From positions 27,356-91,355 of the forward strand of contig NZ_FNZU01000013.1 in assembly GCF_900109325.1 (NCBI RefSeq): a DNA stretch of 64,000 nt, written 5' to 3'. The DNA is from Alkalibacterium pelagium (GTDB lineage: Bacteria; Bacillota; Bacilli; Lactobacillales; Carnobacteriaceae_A). The position numbers were made by a program, and so were the translations under genes. Positions 52,346-61,326 of this stretch are shown here, in pieces. The notes under the pieces are model-generated. The model ran no database searches. It was given only the letters and a program-made list of their open reading frames with translations, and was not told where the DNA came from. Position 1 is the stretch's first letter. Every line of letters begins with the position of its first letter.

Positions 52346-54763
52346 ATGTCATTCAACCATCAGACGATCGAACAGAAGTGGCAGGATATCTGGGAAAAGA
52401 ACCAGACGTTCAGAACCACTGAAGATAAGAACAAGGAGAACTTTTATGCTCTGGATATGTTCCCGTATCCATCAGGTCAGGGGCTTCATGTCGGGCATCC
52501 TGAAGGCTACACGGCAACAGATATTATTTCACGTATGAAGCGCGCGCAGGGCTTCAATGTGCTTCATCCTATGGGATGGGATGCCTTCGGTCTTCCGGCT
52601 GAGCAGTATGCATTGGATACCGGAAACGATCCAGCAGAGTTTACTGAACAGAACATCCAGACTTTCAAGCGTCAGATCAAGGCGCTTGGTTTCAGTTATG
52701 ACTGGGACCGCGAAATCAACACGACAGATCCTGATTACTATAAATGGACGCAGTGGATCTTTACGAAACTGGTGGAAAAAGACTTGGCTTATGAAGCGGA
52801 AGTCCCTGTCAACTGGTGCCCGGCACTTGGTACTGTTCTGGCTAATGAGGAAGTTATTGACGGAAAATCTGAACGTGGGGGACATCCAGTTTACCGTAAA
52901 CCGATGAAGCAGTGGATGCTGAAGATTACGGCGTATGCTGATCGTCTGCTCGATGATCTGGAAGAAGTGGACTGGCCAGAACACATTAAAGACATGCAGC
53001 GTAACTGGATCGGCAAGTCTGAAGGAGCTGAAATCACTTTCGGCATCAAGGATTCTGCGGAATCATTCACTGTCTTCACTACGCGCCCAGATACGATTTA
53101 CGGAGCGACCTATGCTGTTCTTGCACCGGAATCAGATCTGGTCGACAAGATCACCTCAGCTGAACAGAAAGAAGCGGTTGATACTTACCGCACTGAGGCA
53201 AATAAGAAATCTGATCTTGAGCGTACGGATCTGAATAAAAATAAAACAGGGGTCTTCACAGGAGCTTATGCAGTCAACCCTGTAACAAACGAGGAGATGC
53301 CGATCTGGATCGCTGATTACGTTTTGGCTTCTTATGGAACAGGTGCGATCATGGCCGTCCCTGCTCATGACGAACGAGACTATGAATTCGCAGAAAAATA
53401 CAATCTGACAATCCGCCCAGTCATTAAAGGCGGAGATACAGACAAGGAAGCCTATACTGGTGACGGCGAGCATATCAATTCTGATATACTGAACGGATTG
53501 AATCAGGAAGAGGCAATTGCGACAATCATCGCTTATCTAAAAGATAATAATATCGGAGAGTCTAAGACAACTTACCGTCTGAGAGACTGGCTGTTTGCCC
53601 GCCAGCGTTACTGGGGTGAACCGATTCCTGTGATCCATTGGGAAGATGGCACAACAACCACTGTTCCTGAAGAAGAACTGCCGGTTACTTTGCCTAAAAC
53701 GGATGAAATCAAGCCGTCCGGTACGGGTGAATCTCCGTTAGCTGTCATTGAAGACTGGGTCAACGTAGTGGACGAAAAAACAGGGATGAAAGGTAAACGT
53801 GATACGAACACGATGCCGCAGTGGGCAGGAAGCTCATGGTATTTCCTGCGATTCATTGATCCTGAAAACCCTGACCAGCTGGCTGATCCTGAAAAACTGA
53901 AACAGTGGCTGCCTGTCGATCTTTATATTGGCGGAGCGGAGCATGCTGTGCTTCACTTGCTTTATGCTCGCTTCTGGCACAAATTCCTCTATGATCTGGG
54001 TCTGGTTCCGACAAAAGAGCCATTCCAGAAACTATACAACCAGGGAATGATCCTGGGAGAAAATAACGAGAAAATGTCCAAGTCCAAAGGCAATGTCGTC
54101 AATCCCGACGTCGTAGTGGAAGAATACGGTGCAGATACACTGCGTCTATATGAAATGTTCATGGGACCTCTGGATGCGGCGATCGCCTGGAGTGAAGATG
54201 GACTGGAGGGCGCGCGTAAATTTCTGGACCGCGTCTGGCGACTGTTCATCGATGAAGACGGCAAAGTCAGAGACCGCATCACCACTTATGACGACAAATC
54301 TCTAGAAGTTGTATTCCATCAGACAGTTAAAAAAGTGACTGAAGATTATGAAAATCTCCAGTTCAATACAGGAATTTCACAACTGATGGTCTTCATCAAT
54401 GCCGCTTATAAAGCAGATGGTCTGCCGCTTGACTATGTCAAAGGATTCATAAAAATGCTGGCACCGATCGCACCGCACGTGTCGGAAGAACTGTGGGCAA
54501 AAGTGACCGGAGCATCCGATAGTATTTCCTATGAAGAGTGGCCGTCATATGATGAAACTAAACTGGTTACAGATGAAGTAACAGTCGTTTTCCAGATCAA
54601 TGGAAAGGTTCGTTCAAAAGCTCAAGTATCGAAATCGATCACGAAAGATGCACTTGAAGAACTGGCGCTTGCAGATAGCAGAATCCAGGAGATGCTTGAA
54701 GGACAGACCGTACGAAAAGTTATAGTTGTCCCAGGGAAACTGGTCAACATCGTAGCTAATTAA
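52346..54763 (+). CDS. leuS: Leucyl-tRNA synthetase
   Basis: An 805-residue class I aminoacyl-tRNA synthetase. The HIGH motif appears as [19 protein letters not shown] (about 43-61). The CP1 editing domain (about 220-420) has [18 protein letters not shown] and [25 protein letters not shown] is intact in [12 protein letters not shown] (about 580). The anticodon-binding domain and C-terminal domain with [13 protein letters not shown] complete it. AAAGGAGAGAGCTGT precedes ATG 52346. It is regulated by the T-box leader upstream. Full length for Firmicutes. Confidence 0.98.
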   Translation: MSFNHQTIEQKWQDIWEKNQTFRTTEDKNKENFYALDMFPYPSGQGLHVGHPEGYTATDIISRMKRAQGFNVLHPMGWDAFGLPAEQYALDTGNDPAEFTEQNIQTFKRQIKALGFSYDWDREINTTDPDYYKWTQWIFTKLVEKDLAYEAEVPVNWCPALGTVLANEEVIDGKSERGGHPVYRKPMKQWMLKITAYADRLLDDLEEVDWPEHIKDMQRNWIGKSEGAEITFGIKDSAESFTVFTTRPDTIYGATYAVLAPESDLVDKITSAEQKEAVDTYRTEANKKSDLERTDLNKNKTGVFTGAYAVNPVTNEEMPIWIADYVLASYGTGAIMAVPAHDERDYEFAEKYNLTIRPVIKGGDTDKEAYTGDGEHINSDILNGLNQEEAIATIIAYLKDNNIGESKTTYRLRDWLFARQRYWGEPIPVIHWEDGTTTTVPEEELPVTLPKTDEIKPSGTGESPLAVIEDWVNVVDEKTGMKGKRDTNTMPQWAGSSWYFLRFIDPENPDQLADPEKLKQWLPVDLYIGGAEHAVLHLLYARFWHKFLYDLGLVPTKEPFQKLYNQGMILGENNEKMSKSKGNVVNPDVVVEEYGADTLRLYEMFMGPLDAAIAWSEDGLEGARKFLDRVWRLFIDEDGKVRDRITTYDDKSLEVVFHQTVKKVTEDYENLQFNTGISQLMVFINAAYKADGLPLDYVKGFIKMLAPIAPHVSEELWAKVTGASDSISYEEWPSYDETKLVTDEVTVVFQINGKVRSKAQVSKSITKDALEELALADSRIQEMLEGQTVRKVIVVPGKLVNIVAN

Positions 54764-54778
54764 TAGTCAAAGGATAAG

Positions 54779-54805
54779 AGGGAAGGGAGGGTCCTTCCCT
54801 TTTTA
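54779..54805 (+). terminator. Terminator of leuS
   Basis: GGGAAGG/CCTTCCC stem with a 6-nt loop, then T5. Confidence 0.8.
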
Positions 54806-54831
54806 TCTGTAGAATAAAGTGAGGAAAGCTT

Positions 54832-56592
54832 ATGCAAAAATCATCCGAATTGAAAACTCCAACAAAAAATGACCTGAAGAAATTTACTCAGCTGATTTGG
54901 TCAACGAACATTTCAAAAGGGCTGATCGCAATTGGTCTCGCAGGAAGCCTGCTGACGACCTTCACACAATTGATGATTCCGCTCGCCACTCAGCAGTTCA
55001 TAGATGGCATCGAATTCGATCAGTTTGGGCCGTGGCTGGCTGCTTTGATTGTAGGTATTTTTATTTTTCAGGTTATTTTCAATGGGTTTTCAAACTATGT
55101 GCTGCACAAGATCGGTCAACGGGTAGTGGCCAGTCTGCGTTCTTTTTTGTGGAATAAAGTGATTAAGCTGCCCGTTTCCTATTTTGATCAGTATGCATCA
55201 GGAGAAGTAGTCAGTCGGATAACGAATGATACAACCATTGTTCAAAATCTGATTTCGTCTTTTTTTCCACAGTTTATCAACGGTATTCTGTCACTGTTCG
55301 GTATCTTTATTATCCTGGTACTCATGGACTGGCAGATGACCCTGGTCATGCTGACGGCAGTTCCACTGGCACTGATGCTGACACGTCCTCTCGGTAAAAA
55401 AATAGCGAAGGTATCCAGAGAGATGCAGGATGAAACGGCATCCTTTTCCGGAAAGATTCAGCAGACAATTGCTGAAATCAGACTGATGAAGTCATCAACA
55501 GCAGAGGGTTATGAACAGTTAAAAGGTGAAAAGGACATCGAGAAGTTATACACCATTGGCTTAAAAGAAGGAAAATACATGGCCATCATCAGTCCGCTCA
55601 TTTATACGCTCATGATGGGGGTCATGGTGTTCGTCATCGGTTACGGAGGCGTACGCGTAGCCAGAGGACAGATGACTACGGGGCAGCTGGTAGCATTTCT
55701 GCTTTATCTGTTCCAGATCATTTTTCCGATCATCACCTTCATGAACTTCTTCATGCAGATGCAGAAAGCTGCCGGTGCAACGGACCGCATCTCATCTATT
55801 TTAGAAGAAAAAGAGGAAGCTGAAGAACAGGGAGAAGACAGATCCATTGCCGACTTGCCTATTATTTTTGATCAGGTCAGCTTTTCCTATGAACCTGAGA
55901 AAGAAGTGCTCAAGTCCATCTCATTTGAAGCACTCCCTGGAGAAAAAGTTGCGTTTGCTGGTCCAAGTGGTGGAGGAAAATCTACGTTGTTTGCACTCCT
56001 GGAGCGGTTCTACACACCAGACAGCGGAGAGATTCGAGCAGGAGAGGTGTCTATAGAGATAATCTCGCTCAATTCATGGCGCAGCCAGATCGGATACGTT
56101 TCTCAGGAAAATGCGATGATGTCTGGAACCATCCGTTCAAATGTCTGTTACGGGCTCCCTGATGCTGACAAGATATCTGATGAGCGCTTGTGGGAAGTTC
56201 TTGAAATGGCGTATGCTAAAGAATTTGTCGAGCAGTTTCCTGGTAAGCTTGATGAACCGGTTGGCGAACGGGGATTGAAATTGTCTGGAGGACAGAGGCA
56301 GCGAATCAATATTGCCCGAGCCTTTTTAAGAGATCCGAATATCCTGATGATGGATGAGGCGACAGCCAGCTTGGATAGTCAGTCTGAGGAAAAAGTATCC
56401 AGTGCATTGAAAAACCTGATGAAAGGCCGAACTACTTTTGTTATTGCTCACCGGTTGAGTACAATAGTAGATGCCGATAAGATTCTGTTTATAGAAAATG
56501 GTCAGCTCACAGGTATAGGAAAACATGAGGAGCTGATGAAAACGCACCCTCTTTACAAATCCTTTGCCCATCAGCAGCTGGCAGATGAATGA
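54832..56592 (+). CDS. ABC exporter, BmrA/LmrA-like half transporter
   Basis: A 586-residue protein: six transmembrane helices (about 28-310) and one ABC ATPase domain (about 345-580). ATPase motifs are Walker A GPSGGGKSTLFALLERF, Q-loop IGYVSQENAMMSG, signature LKLSGGQRQRINIARA, Walker B ILMMDEATASLD and H-loop VIAHRLST. Such homodimeric exporters (LmrA, BmrA) expel lipophilic drugs or lipids; the substrate here is not known. GAGGAAAGCTT precedes ATG 54832. Monocistronic, with a terminator at 56687. Confidence 0.9.
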   Translation: MQKSSELKTPTKNDLKKFTQLIWSTNISKGLIAIGLAGSLLTTFTQLMIPLATQQFIDGIEFDQFGPWLAALIVGIFIFQVIFNGFSNYVLHKIGQRVVASLRSFLWNKVIKLPVSYFDQYASGEVVSRITNDTTIVQNLISSFFPQFINGILSLFGIFIILVLMDWQMTLVMLTAVPLALMLTRPLGKKIAKVSREMQDETASFSGKIQQTIAEIRLMKSSTAEGYEQLKGEKDIEKLYTIGLKEGKYMAIISPLIYTLMMGVMVFVIGYGGVRVARGQMTTGQLVAFLLYLFQIIFPIITFMNFFMQMQKAAGATDRISSILEEKEEAEEQGEDRSIADLPIIFDQVSFSYEPEKEVLKSISFEALPGEKVAFAGPSGGGKSTLFALLERFYTPDSGEIRAGEVSIEIISLNSWRSQIGYVSQENAMMSGTIRSNVCYGLPDADKISDERLWEVLEMAYAKEFVEQFPGKLDEPVGERGLKLSGGQRQRINIARAFLRDPNILMMDEATASLDSQSEEKVSSALKNLMKGRTTFVIAHRLSTIVDADKILFIENGQLTGIGKHEELMKTHPLYKSFAHQQLADE

Positions 56593-56686
56593 TGTGACAG
56601 TTTAACGAAAAAGAGATGAAAAAGATTAATCTTTCGCTCAAAAGATTGCACGGAACCAAGTAAAGCAGTAAAATAGAATCTGTTAC

Positions 56687-56711
56687 AAAGGAGCACCTTG
56701 CTCCTTTTTTC
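56687..56711 (+). terminator. Terminator of the ABC exporter gene
   Basis: AAAGGAGC/GCTCCTTT with ACCT loop and T6, 95 bases past the stop. Confidence 0.82.
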
Positions 56712-56796
56712 TATGACTAGCGATAATCTACTAATGAATCCAGCACGCCCACTGAAGTGACTGCCTGCTGGTAACGATTGAAAAGAGGGTTCTATA

Positions 56797-58458
56797 ATGA
56801 GTTCTGAAGCAACAAAAGGATTAACTAAAGAAATGTCTCATGATGAGAGAATGATAAGCGGCACAGCCTGGATGACTGCCGGGAGCATGATTTCCCGAAT
56901 ATTGGGTGCATTGTATATCATTCCATGGTATGCCTGGATGGGTGGACAGGGTCCGGGGGATGCAGCCAATGCATTATACCAGATGGGCTACACGCCATAC
57001 GGCTTCTTTCTTGCCCTGGCGACGGCTGGAGTACCGAGTGCCATATCCAAACAGGTCAGTTATTATAATGCTTTGGGGGAATACGAAGTATCTAAAGCTA
57101 TTTACAAGCAGGGCCTTAAAATCATGGCCATCACTGGAGTCATTTCAGCCCTGGTCATGTATGTTATCGCACCCATGCTTGCGGAAGCCAGCCCATCAGC
57201 CAGCGCCTCTGAAGCTGTCCTGGTCATGCGCTCTCTGACGCCTGCTTTGTTAATTATTCCTGCTCAAAGTGTTACACGAGGATTTATTCAAGGACATAAT
57301 ACGATGAAGCCGTCTGCAGTGTCACAGATACTGGAGCAAGTGTCCCGGATCATTTTCCTGTTGTCGACTGTGTATGTCATCAGACAGGTCAACTCTGGTG
57401 AAGTCGTGACAGCCGTTGCATTTTCTACTTTTGCAGCCTTTATCGGAGCAGTCTTTTCATTAGGCTATCTTGGATTCGTGTTGAAGCGTATGAATACAGC
57501 CTTTAATTATGAGCCTGAAGAAAGTAAAGGCGAGGTATCTGTCTCACCGAACGATCTGATCATCAATATTATCAAAACATCGATTCCTTTCATCATCATT
57601 GCGACTGGAATCATCGTCTTTCAAATCGTCGACCAGGTCACATATGGCCCGATCATGTCCACTTTTTCAAATATGAGTGAGAGCATGATTGAACAGACAT
57701 ACGGCATCACACAGGCCAATGCACACAAACTGATCATGGTACTCACTTCTTTCGGGACGGCCATGTCGATCGCTTCAGTTCCTCTTATTAGTGATCTGAT
57801 TGCGAAAAGCAATATGAATGAAGTACGTAGACAATTTTCAAAAGGGATCCAGCTCCTGCTCTTTGCCATGTTCCCTGCAGCAATCGGGATGGCTGTCGTC
57901 GCTGAACCGTTGTATACCATTTTTTACGGAAACAATGCTCTTGGAACTGGGATCACACAAGTGTCAGCTATCATGAGTATATTCGTAGCATTGTATGCAG
58001 TTTTGGGGAATATGCTTCAAGCTGCCAATCTGACGCGTCCGGCGATCAAAGCTCTAATGACCGGACTAGTAGTAAAAATCGTCACCCAGGTTCTTTTCGT
58101 ATCATGGCTCGGTCCATACGGCATGCTGCTTTCAGCTATCGCCGGTTTCGGAATCAGCTGCTGGCTGATGATGCGCATCATGCATGAACACACTCATTAT
58201 TCAGCAAGCAGACTATTCAGACGTTCCCTGCTGATCCTGATTTTATCTGTCGTTATGGGGATCGGAACACTTATTGTGAAATGGGGACTTGGATTCGTCC
58301 TTAATTATGAAATTAAAATGCACGCATTGATTGCTCTGGCAATAATAGCATTTGTCGGTATTCTGATTTATGGTTATCTTGTGCTGAAAACGAGATTAGC
58401 TGACCGACTGATCGGTGCTAAAGCTGAACGTGCACGAGCAAAATTTAGAATGAAATAG
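56797..58458 (+). CDS. murJ: Lipid II flippase MurJ/YtgP-like (polysaccharide flippase family)
   Basis: A 553-residue membrane protein of the MOP superfamily with about 14 helices. The first helix region reads GTAWMTAGSMISRILGALYIIPWYAWMG. Later segments include TAGVPSAISKQVSYYNALGEY, SVTRGFIQGHNTMKPSAVSQILEQ and IVDQVTYGPIM. Streptococcal and Bacillus YtgP/MurJ are of the same size and flip lipid II across the membrane. SpoVB-like relatives flip other polyprenyl-linked sugars, so MurJ is the most likely but not the sole option. It lies upstream of an rsuA-type gene, the ytgP-rsuA order seen in Lactobacillales. Confidence 0.85.
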   Translation: MSSEATKGLTKEMSHDERMISGTAWMTAGSMISRILGALYIIPWYAWMGGQGPGDAANALYQMGYTPYGFFLALATAGVPSAISKQVSYYNALGEYEVSKAIYKQGLKIMAITGVISALVMYVIAPMLAEASPSASASEAVLVMRSLTPALLIIPAQSVTRGFIQGHNTMKPSAVSQILEQVSRIIFLLSTVYVIRQVNSGEVVTAVAFSTFAAFIGAVFSLGYLGFVLKRMNTAFNYEPEESKGEVSVSPNDLIINIIKTSIPFIIIATGIIVFQIVDQVTYGPIMSTFSNMSESMIEQTYGITQANAHKLIMVLTSFGTAMSIASVPLISDLIAKSNMNEVRRQFSKGIQLLLFAMFPAAIGMAVVAEPLYTIFYGNNALGTGITQVSAIMSIFVALYAVLGNMLQAANLTRPAIKALMTGLVVKIVTQVLFVSWLGPYGMLLSAIAGFGISCWLMMRIMHEHTHYSASRLFRRSLLILILSVVMGIGTLIVKWGLGFVLNYEIKMHALIALAIIAFVGILIYGYLVLKTRLADRLIGAKAERARAKFRMK

Positions 58459-58507
58459 ACTAGTCATTGCACACTCAAGAGTTTAAGAAAAAACGAAAGG
58501 AGAGCAT

Positions 58508-59227
58508 ATGAGACTTGATAAACTGCTGGCCCATAGTGGCTTAGGCACACGAAAAGAAGTAAAGAAACTGTTGAAAACCAAAATAGTCGAGGTCAATGAA
58601 AAAACCGTGACGGACCCGAAGACTCATGTCGATCCTGAAACGGACAAAGTGACGGTCGGTGGAGAAAAACTGGATTATCAGGAGTTCGTCTACTTTATGA
58701 TGAACAAACCTCAAGGCGTTATCAGTGCGACTGAAGATTTGATGCACGAAACCGTCCTTGATCTTCTGGAAATGCAGGACAGTCTGCAGGAGCCTCACCC
58801 GGTCGGTCGGCTGGATATCGACACAGAAGGACTGCTGATTCTAACAAACGATGGCAAGCTGACGCATCGGCTGCTTTCACCGAAGCATCATGTAGACAAG
58901 CGGTATTATGCAGAAATAGACGGCATAGTCACTGAAGAGGATATCACCCGTTTCAAAGAGGGGGTAACTCTGGACGACGATTATGAGACACTTCCTGCCG
59001 ATCTAAAGATTCTGTCTACAGACGAAGACGCTGGAACTTCCGTCGTTGAGCTGGTTATTCGAGAAGGGAAATTTCATCAGGTCAAGCGCATGATGCAGGC
59101 TGTCGGAAAAGAAGTGACCTACCTGAAACGCCTTGAAATGGGTCCAATCAGCCTCGATAACACACTTGAACTTGGTGCTTACAGAGAACTGACGTCAGAA
59201 GAAATTGACTTACTGAAAAAATCCTGA
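58508..59227 (+). CDS. rsuA: 16S rRNA pseudouridine synthase, RsuA family
   Basis: A 239-residue enzyme. The N-terminal S4 RNA-binding domain (MRLDKLLAHSGLGTRKEVKKLL, about 1-58) is followed by the pseudouridine synthase fold with catalytic Asp in GRLDIDTEGLLILTNDG (about 100-116) and the C-terminal FHQVKRMMQAVGKEVTYLKR. RsuA makes pseudouridine 516 of 16S rRNA. RluB-type relatives act on 23S; overall length and sequence fit the RsuA/YtzG type. AAAGGAGAGCAT precedes ATG 58508, 49 bp after murJ. Confidence 0.9.
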   Translation: MRLDKLLAHSGLGTRKEVKKLLKTKIVEVNEKTVTDPKTHVDPETDKVTVGGEKLDYQEFVYFMMNKPQGVISATEDLMHETVLDLLEMQDSLQEPHPVGRLDIDTEGLLILTNDGKLTHRLLSPKHHVDKRYYAEIDGIVTEEDITRFKEGVTLDDDYETLPADLKILSTDEDAGTSVVELVIREGKFHQVKRMMQAVGKEVTYLKRLEMGPISLDNTLELGAYRELTSEEIDLLKKS

Positions 59228-59234
59228 ATATAAA

Positions 59235-59298
59235 AGACATGACCCTGAATCCGTCCGGCATTTGCTGGAAACTTAGATTGAAGGTCATGTTTTTTTTG
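59235..59298 (+). terminator. Terminator of murJ-rsuA
   Basis: ACATGACC/GGTCATGT stem around a 38-nt loop, then T8, right after the rsuA stop. Confidence 0.75.
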
Positions 59299-59480
59299 GC
59301 CAATCAAGTGAAGTCAATTAGTTGAGATTGCTTAAATTGCCTTAGGTTTGGCATGCTCAGGTGCCTTAATACGTGAAGCTGTCGAAGTGTAGGGGGGCAT
59401 AGCTCATAGCTAATTTAATGGTAAAATTATCTGAGTGTATCTAAACTCAAAGTAGTACCTTAACTGGATCGATAAATGCC

Positions 59481-59602
59481 CTCGAGTACTGAAGCAATCT
59501 TTATAGCACCGGAACTCAAACGGGAATAATACCCGAGTACCGTAGCAATTGCGATAGCACCGGAACTCAAACGAAAAAAACTCGAGTACCGTAGCAATAG
59601 AC
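59481..59602. repeat. Array 4: short 49-51-bp tandem repeat
   Basis: CTCGAGTAC or CCCGAGTAC starts units at 59481, 59532 and 59581. The string ATAGCACCGGAACTCAAACG occurs at 59503 and again at 59554, 51 bp apart, and CGAGTACCGTAGCAAT occurs at 59534 and 59583. About 2.4 units. It lies between the convergent rsuA and the small membrane protein gene, outside their terminators. Its sequence differs from arrays 1-3, but unit size and setting are alike. Confidence 0.8.
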
Positions 59603-59723
59603 GACGGCCCCTTAGCCTACTCTGATTTTTCTTCTAAATTCTCGCTATCATACAGTAAAACGAGAGACTCTATACAGCAGACAAATTTTCTGCAGATTTA
59701 AAACAAAACAATCATATATAGTA
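59603..59723. other. Intergenic stretch, no gene seen
   Basis: Together with 59299-59480 this AT-rich sequence holds no credible reading frame; I see no RNA gene. Confidence 0.4.
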
Positions 59724-59751
59724 TGAAAAAAAGCCGCCAAAGCGGCTTTTA
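59724..59751. terminator. Bidirectional hairpin terminator
   Basis: AAAAGCCGC/GCGGCTTTT with a CAAA loop and A and T runs on both sides. It can serve either strand between the convergent genes. Confidence 0.7.
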
Positions 59752-59790
59752 ACTACTTAAATAGACTATCACTATCTCTTATTTAGAAGA

Positions 59791-59819
59791 CAGTAAAATA
59801 GCCAGCTATAGCTATTTTT
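59791..59819 (-). terminator. Terminator of the small membrane protein gene
   Basis: AAAATAGC/GCTATTTT stem; on the minus strand the stem is followed by TTTTAC. It is 23 bases past the stop at 59842. Confidence 0.65.
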
Positions 59820-59841
59820 CAAGCAACCGCTGGTCATTTAC

Positions 59842-60111
59842 TTATAATACGAATGTCTGCAGAACAAGTGCTAAGAAACCGGCACCCACATATGAGAATG
59901 CCAGAGCCATCGTCCATTTCATTTTTCTCTTATCCTGTTCGTGCTCTTCTTCTGTTACATATTCACTAGCCTGAGGTGTGGACCACAGGGCGAACACGAA
60001 AAAGCCGGCAATACCGAAAAAGTAAAGAAGGTCCAGATTCATCATCATCAGGAGAAAGCCGAGCAGAAAGACCCAGATGCAATTGATCAGCATCTTATTT
60101 TTTTTCATCAT
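59842..60111 (-). CDS. Small membrane protein, unrecognised
   Basis: An 89-residue protein I do not recognise. It has a hydrophobic N-terminal half that fits two closely spaced helices (CIWVFLLGFLLMMMN, LLYFFGIAGFFVFALW), a charged loop (SEYVTEEEHEQDKRKMK) and a third helix (MALAFSYVGAGFLALVLQTF). The frame is open to 60279, but ATG 60111 lies eight bases after GAGGG and starts the hydrophobic part. It is 184 bp downstream of nnrD on the same strand, possibly in one transcript. Function unknown. Confidence 0.7.
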   Translation of the reverse strand: MMKKNKMLINCIWVFLLGFLLMMMNLDLLYFFGIAGFFVFALWSTPQASEYVTEEEHEQDKRKMKWTMALAFSYVGAGFLALVLQTFVL

Positions 60112-60295
60112 TAATACATCCCTCAATTCAAAAAACTCTATCTGCATAATTGTATCGTTTTTCATGTGCATTGACAATATATCCTTACACAGACAGAAGA
60201 GAATTAGAAAAGTCTTCACAGGTATGAACAATTCTGATATACAGTGCGCAGTGAAAATCAATACATCCGGCATCTCCATCTGGATTTAGAATCAG

Positions 60296-61144
60296 TCAAA
60301 CGAACCGTTTCCCGCTGTCGTATTTTGCAAAAGTTTTCATTGTTTCAGGAATCTGCTCAATAATATGTGTTGGCAAGGTAACGTACTGGTGTCTGGCTAG
60401 TTCATCACCAATGTAGCTGTGCAGGTATACAGATGCCAGAACAGCGTGTTTCTTATGCTCAAACTGTGCGACAAAACCGGCAATCATTCCAGCCAGAGTA
60501 TCACCCATGCCACCAGTAGCCATTGCAGGATTCCCGGCAGTATTTTCCCAGACTTCATCCTCGTAATAGACCTCCGTCCGACTTTTTTTCAAAACCACTA
60601 CCGCATTCAGTTCCTTCACTTTCTGATGGTTCAGTTCAACGTCATGATCATCGATCGGGACACCAGTCAGTGTACGCCACTCGCCTAAATGAGGCGTCAC
60701 GATCAGTTCTGCTTTCAGAGGAGGGAGATTTTCATTGACATGCAGATGAATAGCATCCCCATCCAGAACTAGAATTTGCTCCTCGTCAATTGTTTCATAA
60801 ACGGTTTTCATTACATCAGCCGCCCTCTGATCACGACCCAGACCCGGTCCGATGACGATCACATCCATCCCATCAATCATGGATTTCAGCTGCTGGAGAT
60901 CATACAACGGCAGACACATCGCTTCAGGAAGTCTGGAGTGAAGGGCAGCGTGATTACTTGGATCTGTAGCTACTGTCACCAGACCTGCACCGCTGTGAAC
61001 ACAGGCTGAAGCAGATAAAATAATCGCTCCACCCATATTTTCGTTACCTCCAACTAACAGTACCCGACCGTACGTACCTTTATAACTGTCTTTTTTTCGT
61101 TCAGTAATAAAAGATTCTACTTTTCTTTTAGTTATTTTATTCAT
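60296..61144 (-). CDS. nnrD: ADP-dependent NAD(P)H-hydrate dehydratase
   Basis: A 282-residue ribokinase-like repair enzyme that restores damaged NAD(P)H hydrates using ADP (YxkO type). Motifs: GRVLLVGGNENMGGAIILSA (about 24-43), VIVIGPGLGRD, LDGDAIHL, VTPHLGEW and the catalytic GNPAMATGGMGDTLAGMIAGF near 205. The epimerase domain (NnrE) is not fused, as usual in Firmicutes. AAAGGAGGCATGTTAG precedes ATG 61144. Divergent from pepV. Confidence 0.95.
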   Translation of the reverse strand: MNKITKRKVESFITERKKDSYKGTYGRVLLVGGNENMGGAIILSASACVHSGAGLVTVATDPSNHAALHSRLPEAMCLPLYDLQQLKSMIDGMDVIVIGPGLGRDQRAADVMKTVYETIDEEQILVLDGDAIHLHVNENLPPLKAELIVTPHLGEWRTLTGVPIDDHDVELNHQKVKELNAVVVLKKSRTEVYYEDEVWENTAGNPAMATGGMGDTLAGMIAGFVAQFEHKKHAVLASVYLHSYIGDELARHQYVTLPTHIIEQIPETMKTFAKYDSGKRFV

Positions 61145-61326
61145 CTAACATGCCTCCTTTCCTTTAGTTTACTCTTCAAATACTATCCAGTCGAGTAAAA
61201 CCAGTCGGCATATTTAGCTCACTGGATAAAGTGGTGAGAAGTGTTTGTGTCATCTTTAATTGGAGTTTGATGAAATAAATGATAAAATAGAAAAAGAGAA
61301 ACGAAATATTTAGGAGGAATATAAGA

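Noticed and set aside
59228..59841. tRNA or other structured RNA gene in the gap
   Set aside because: No cloverleaf, TTCGANNC-type loop or known RNA signature; only terminators and the short repeat array are visible. No rRNA or tRNA genes were found anywhere in the window.
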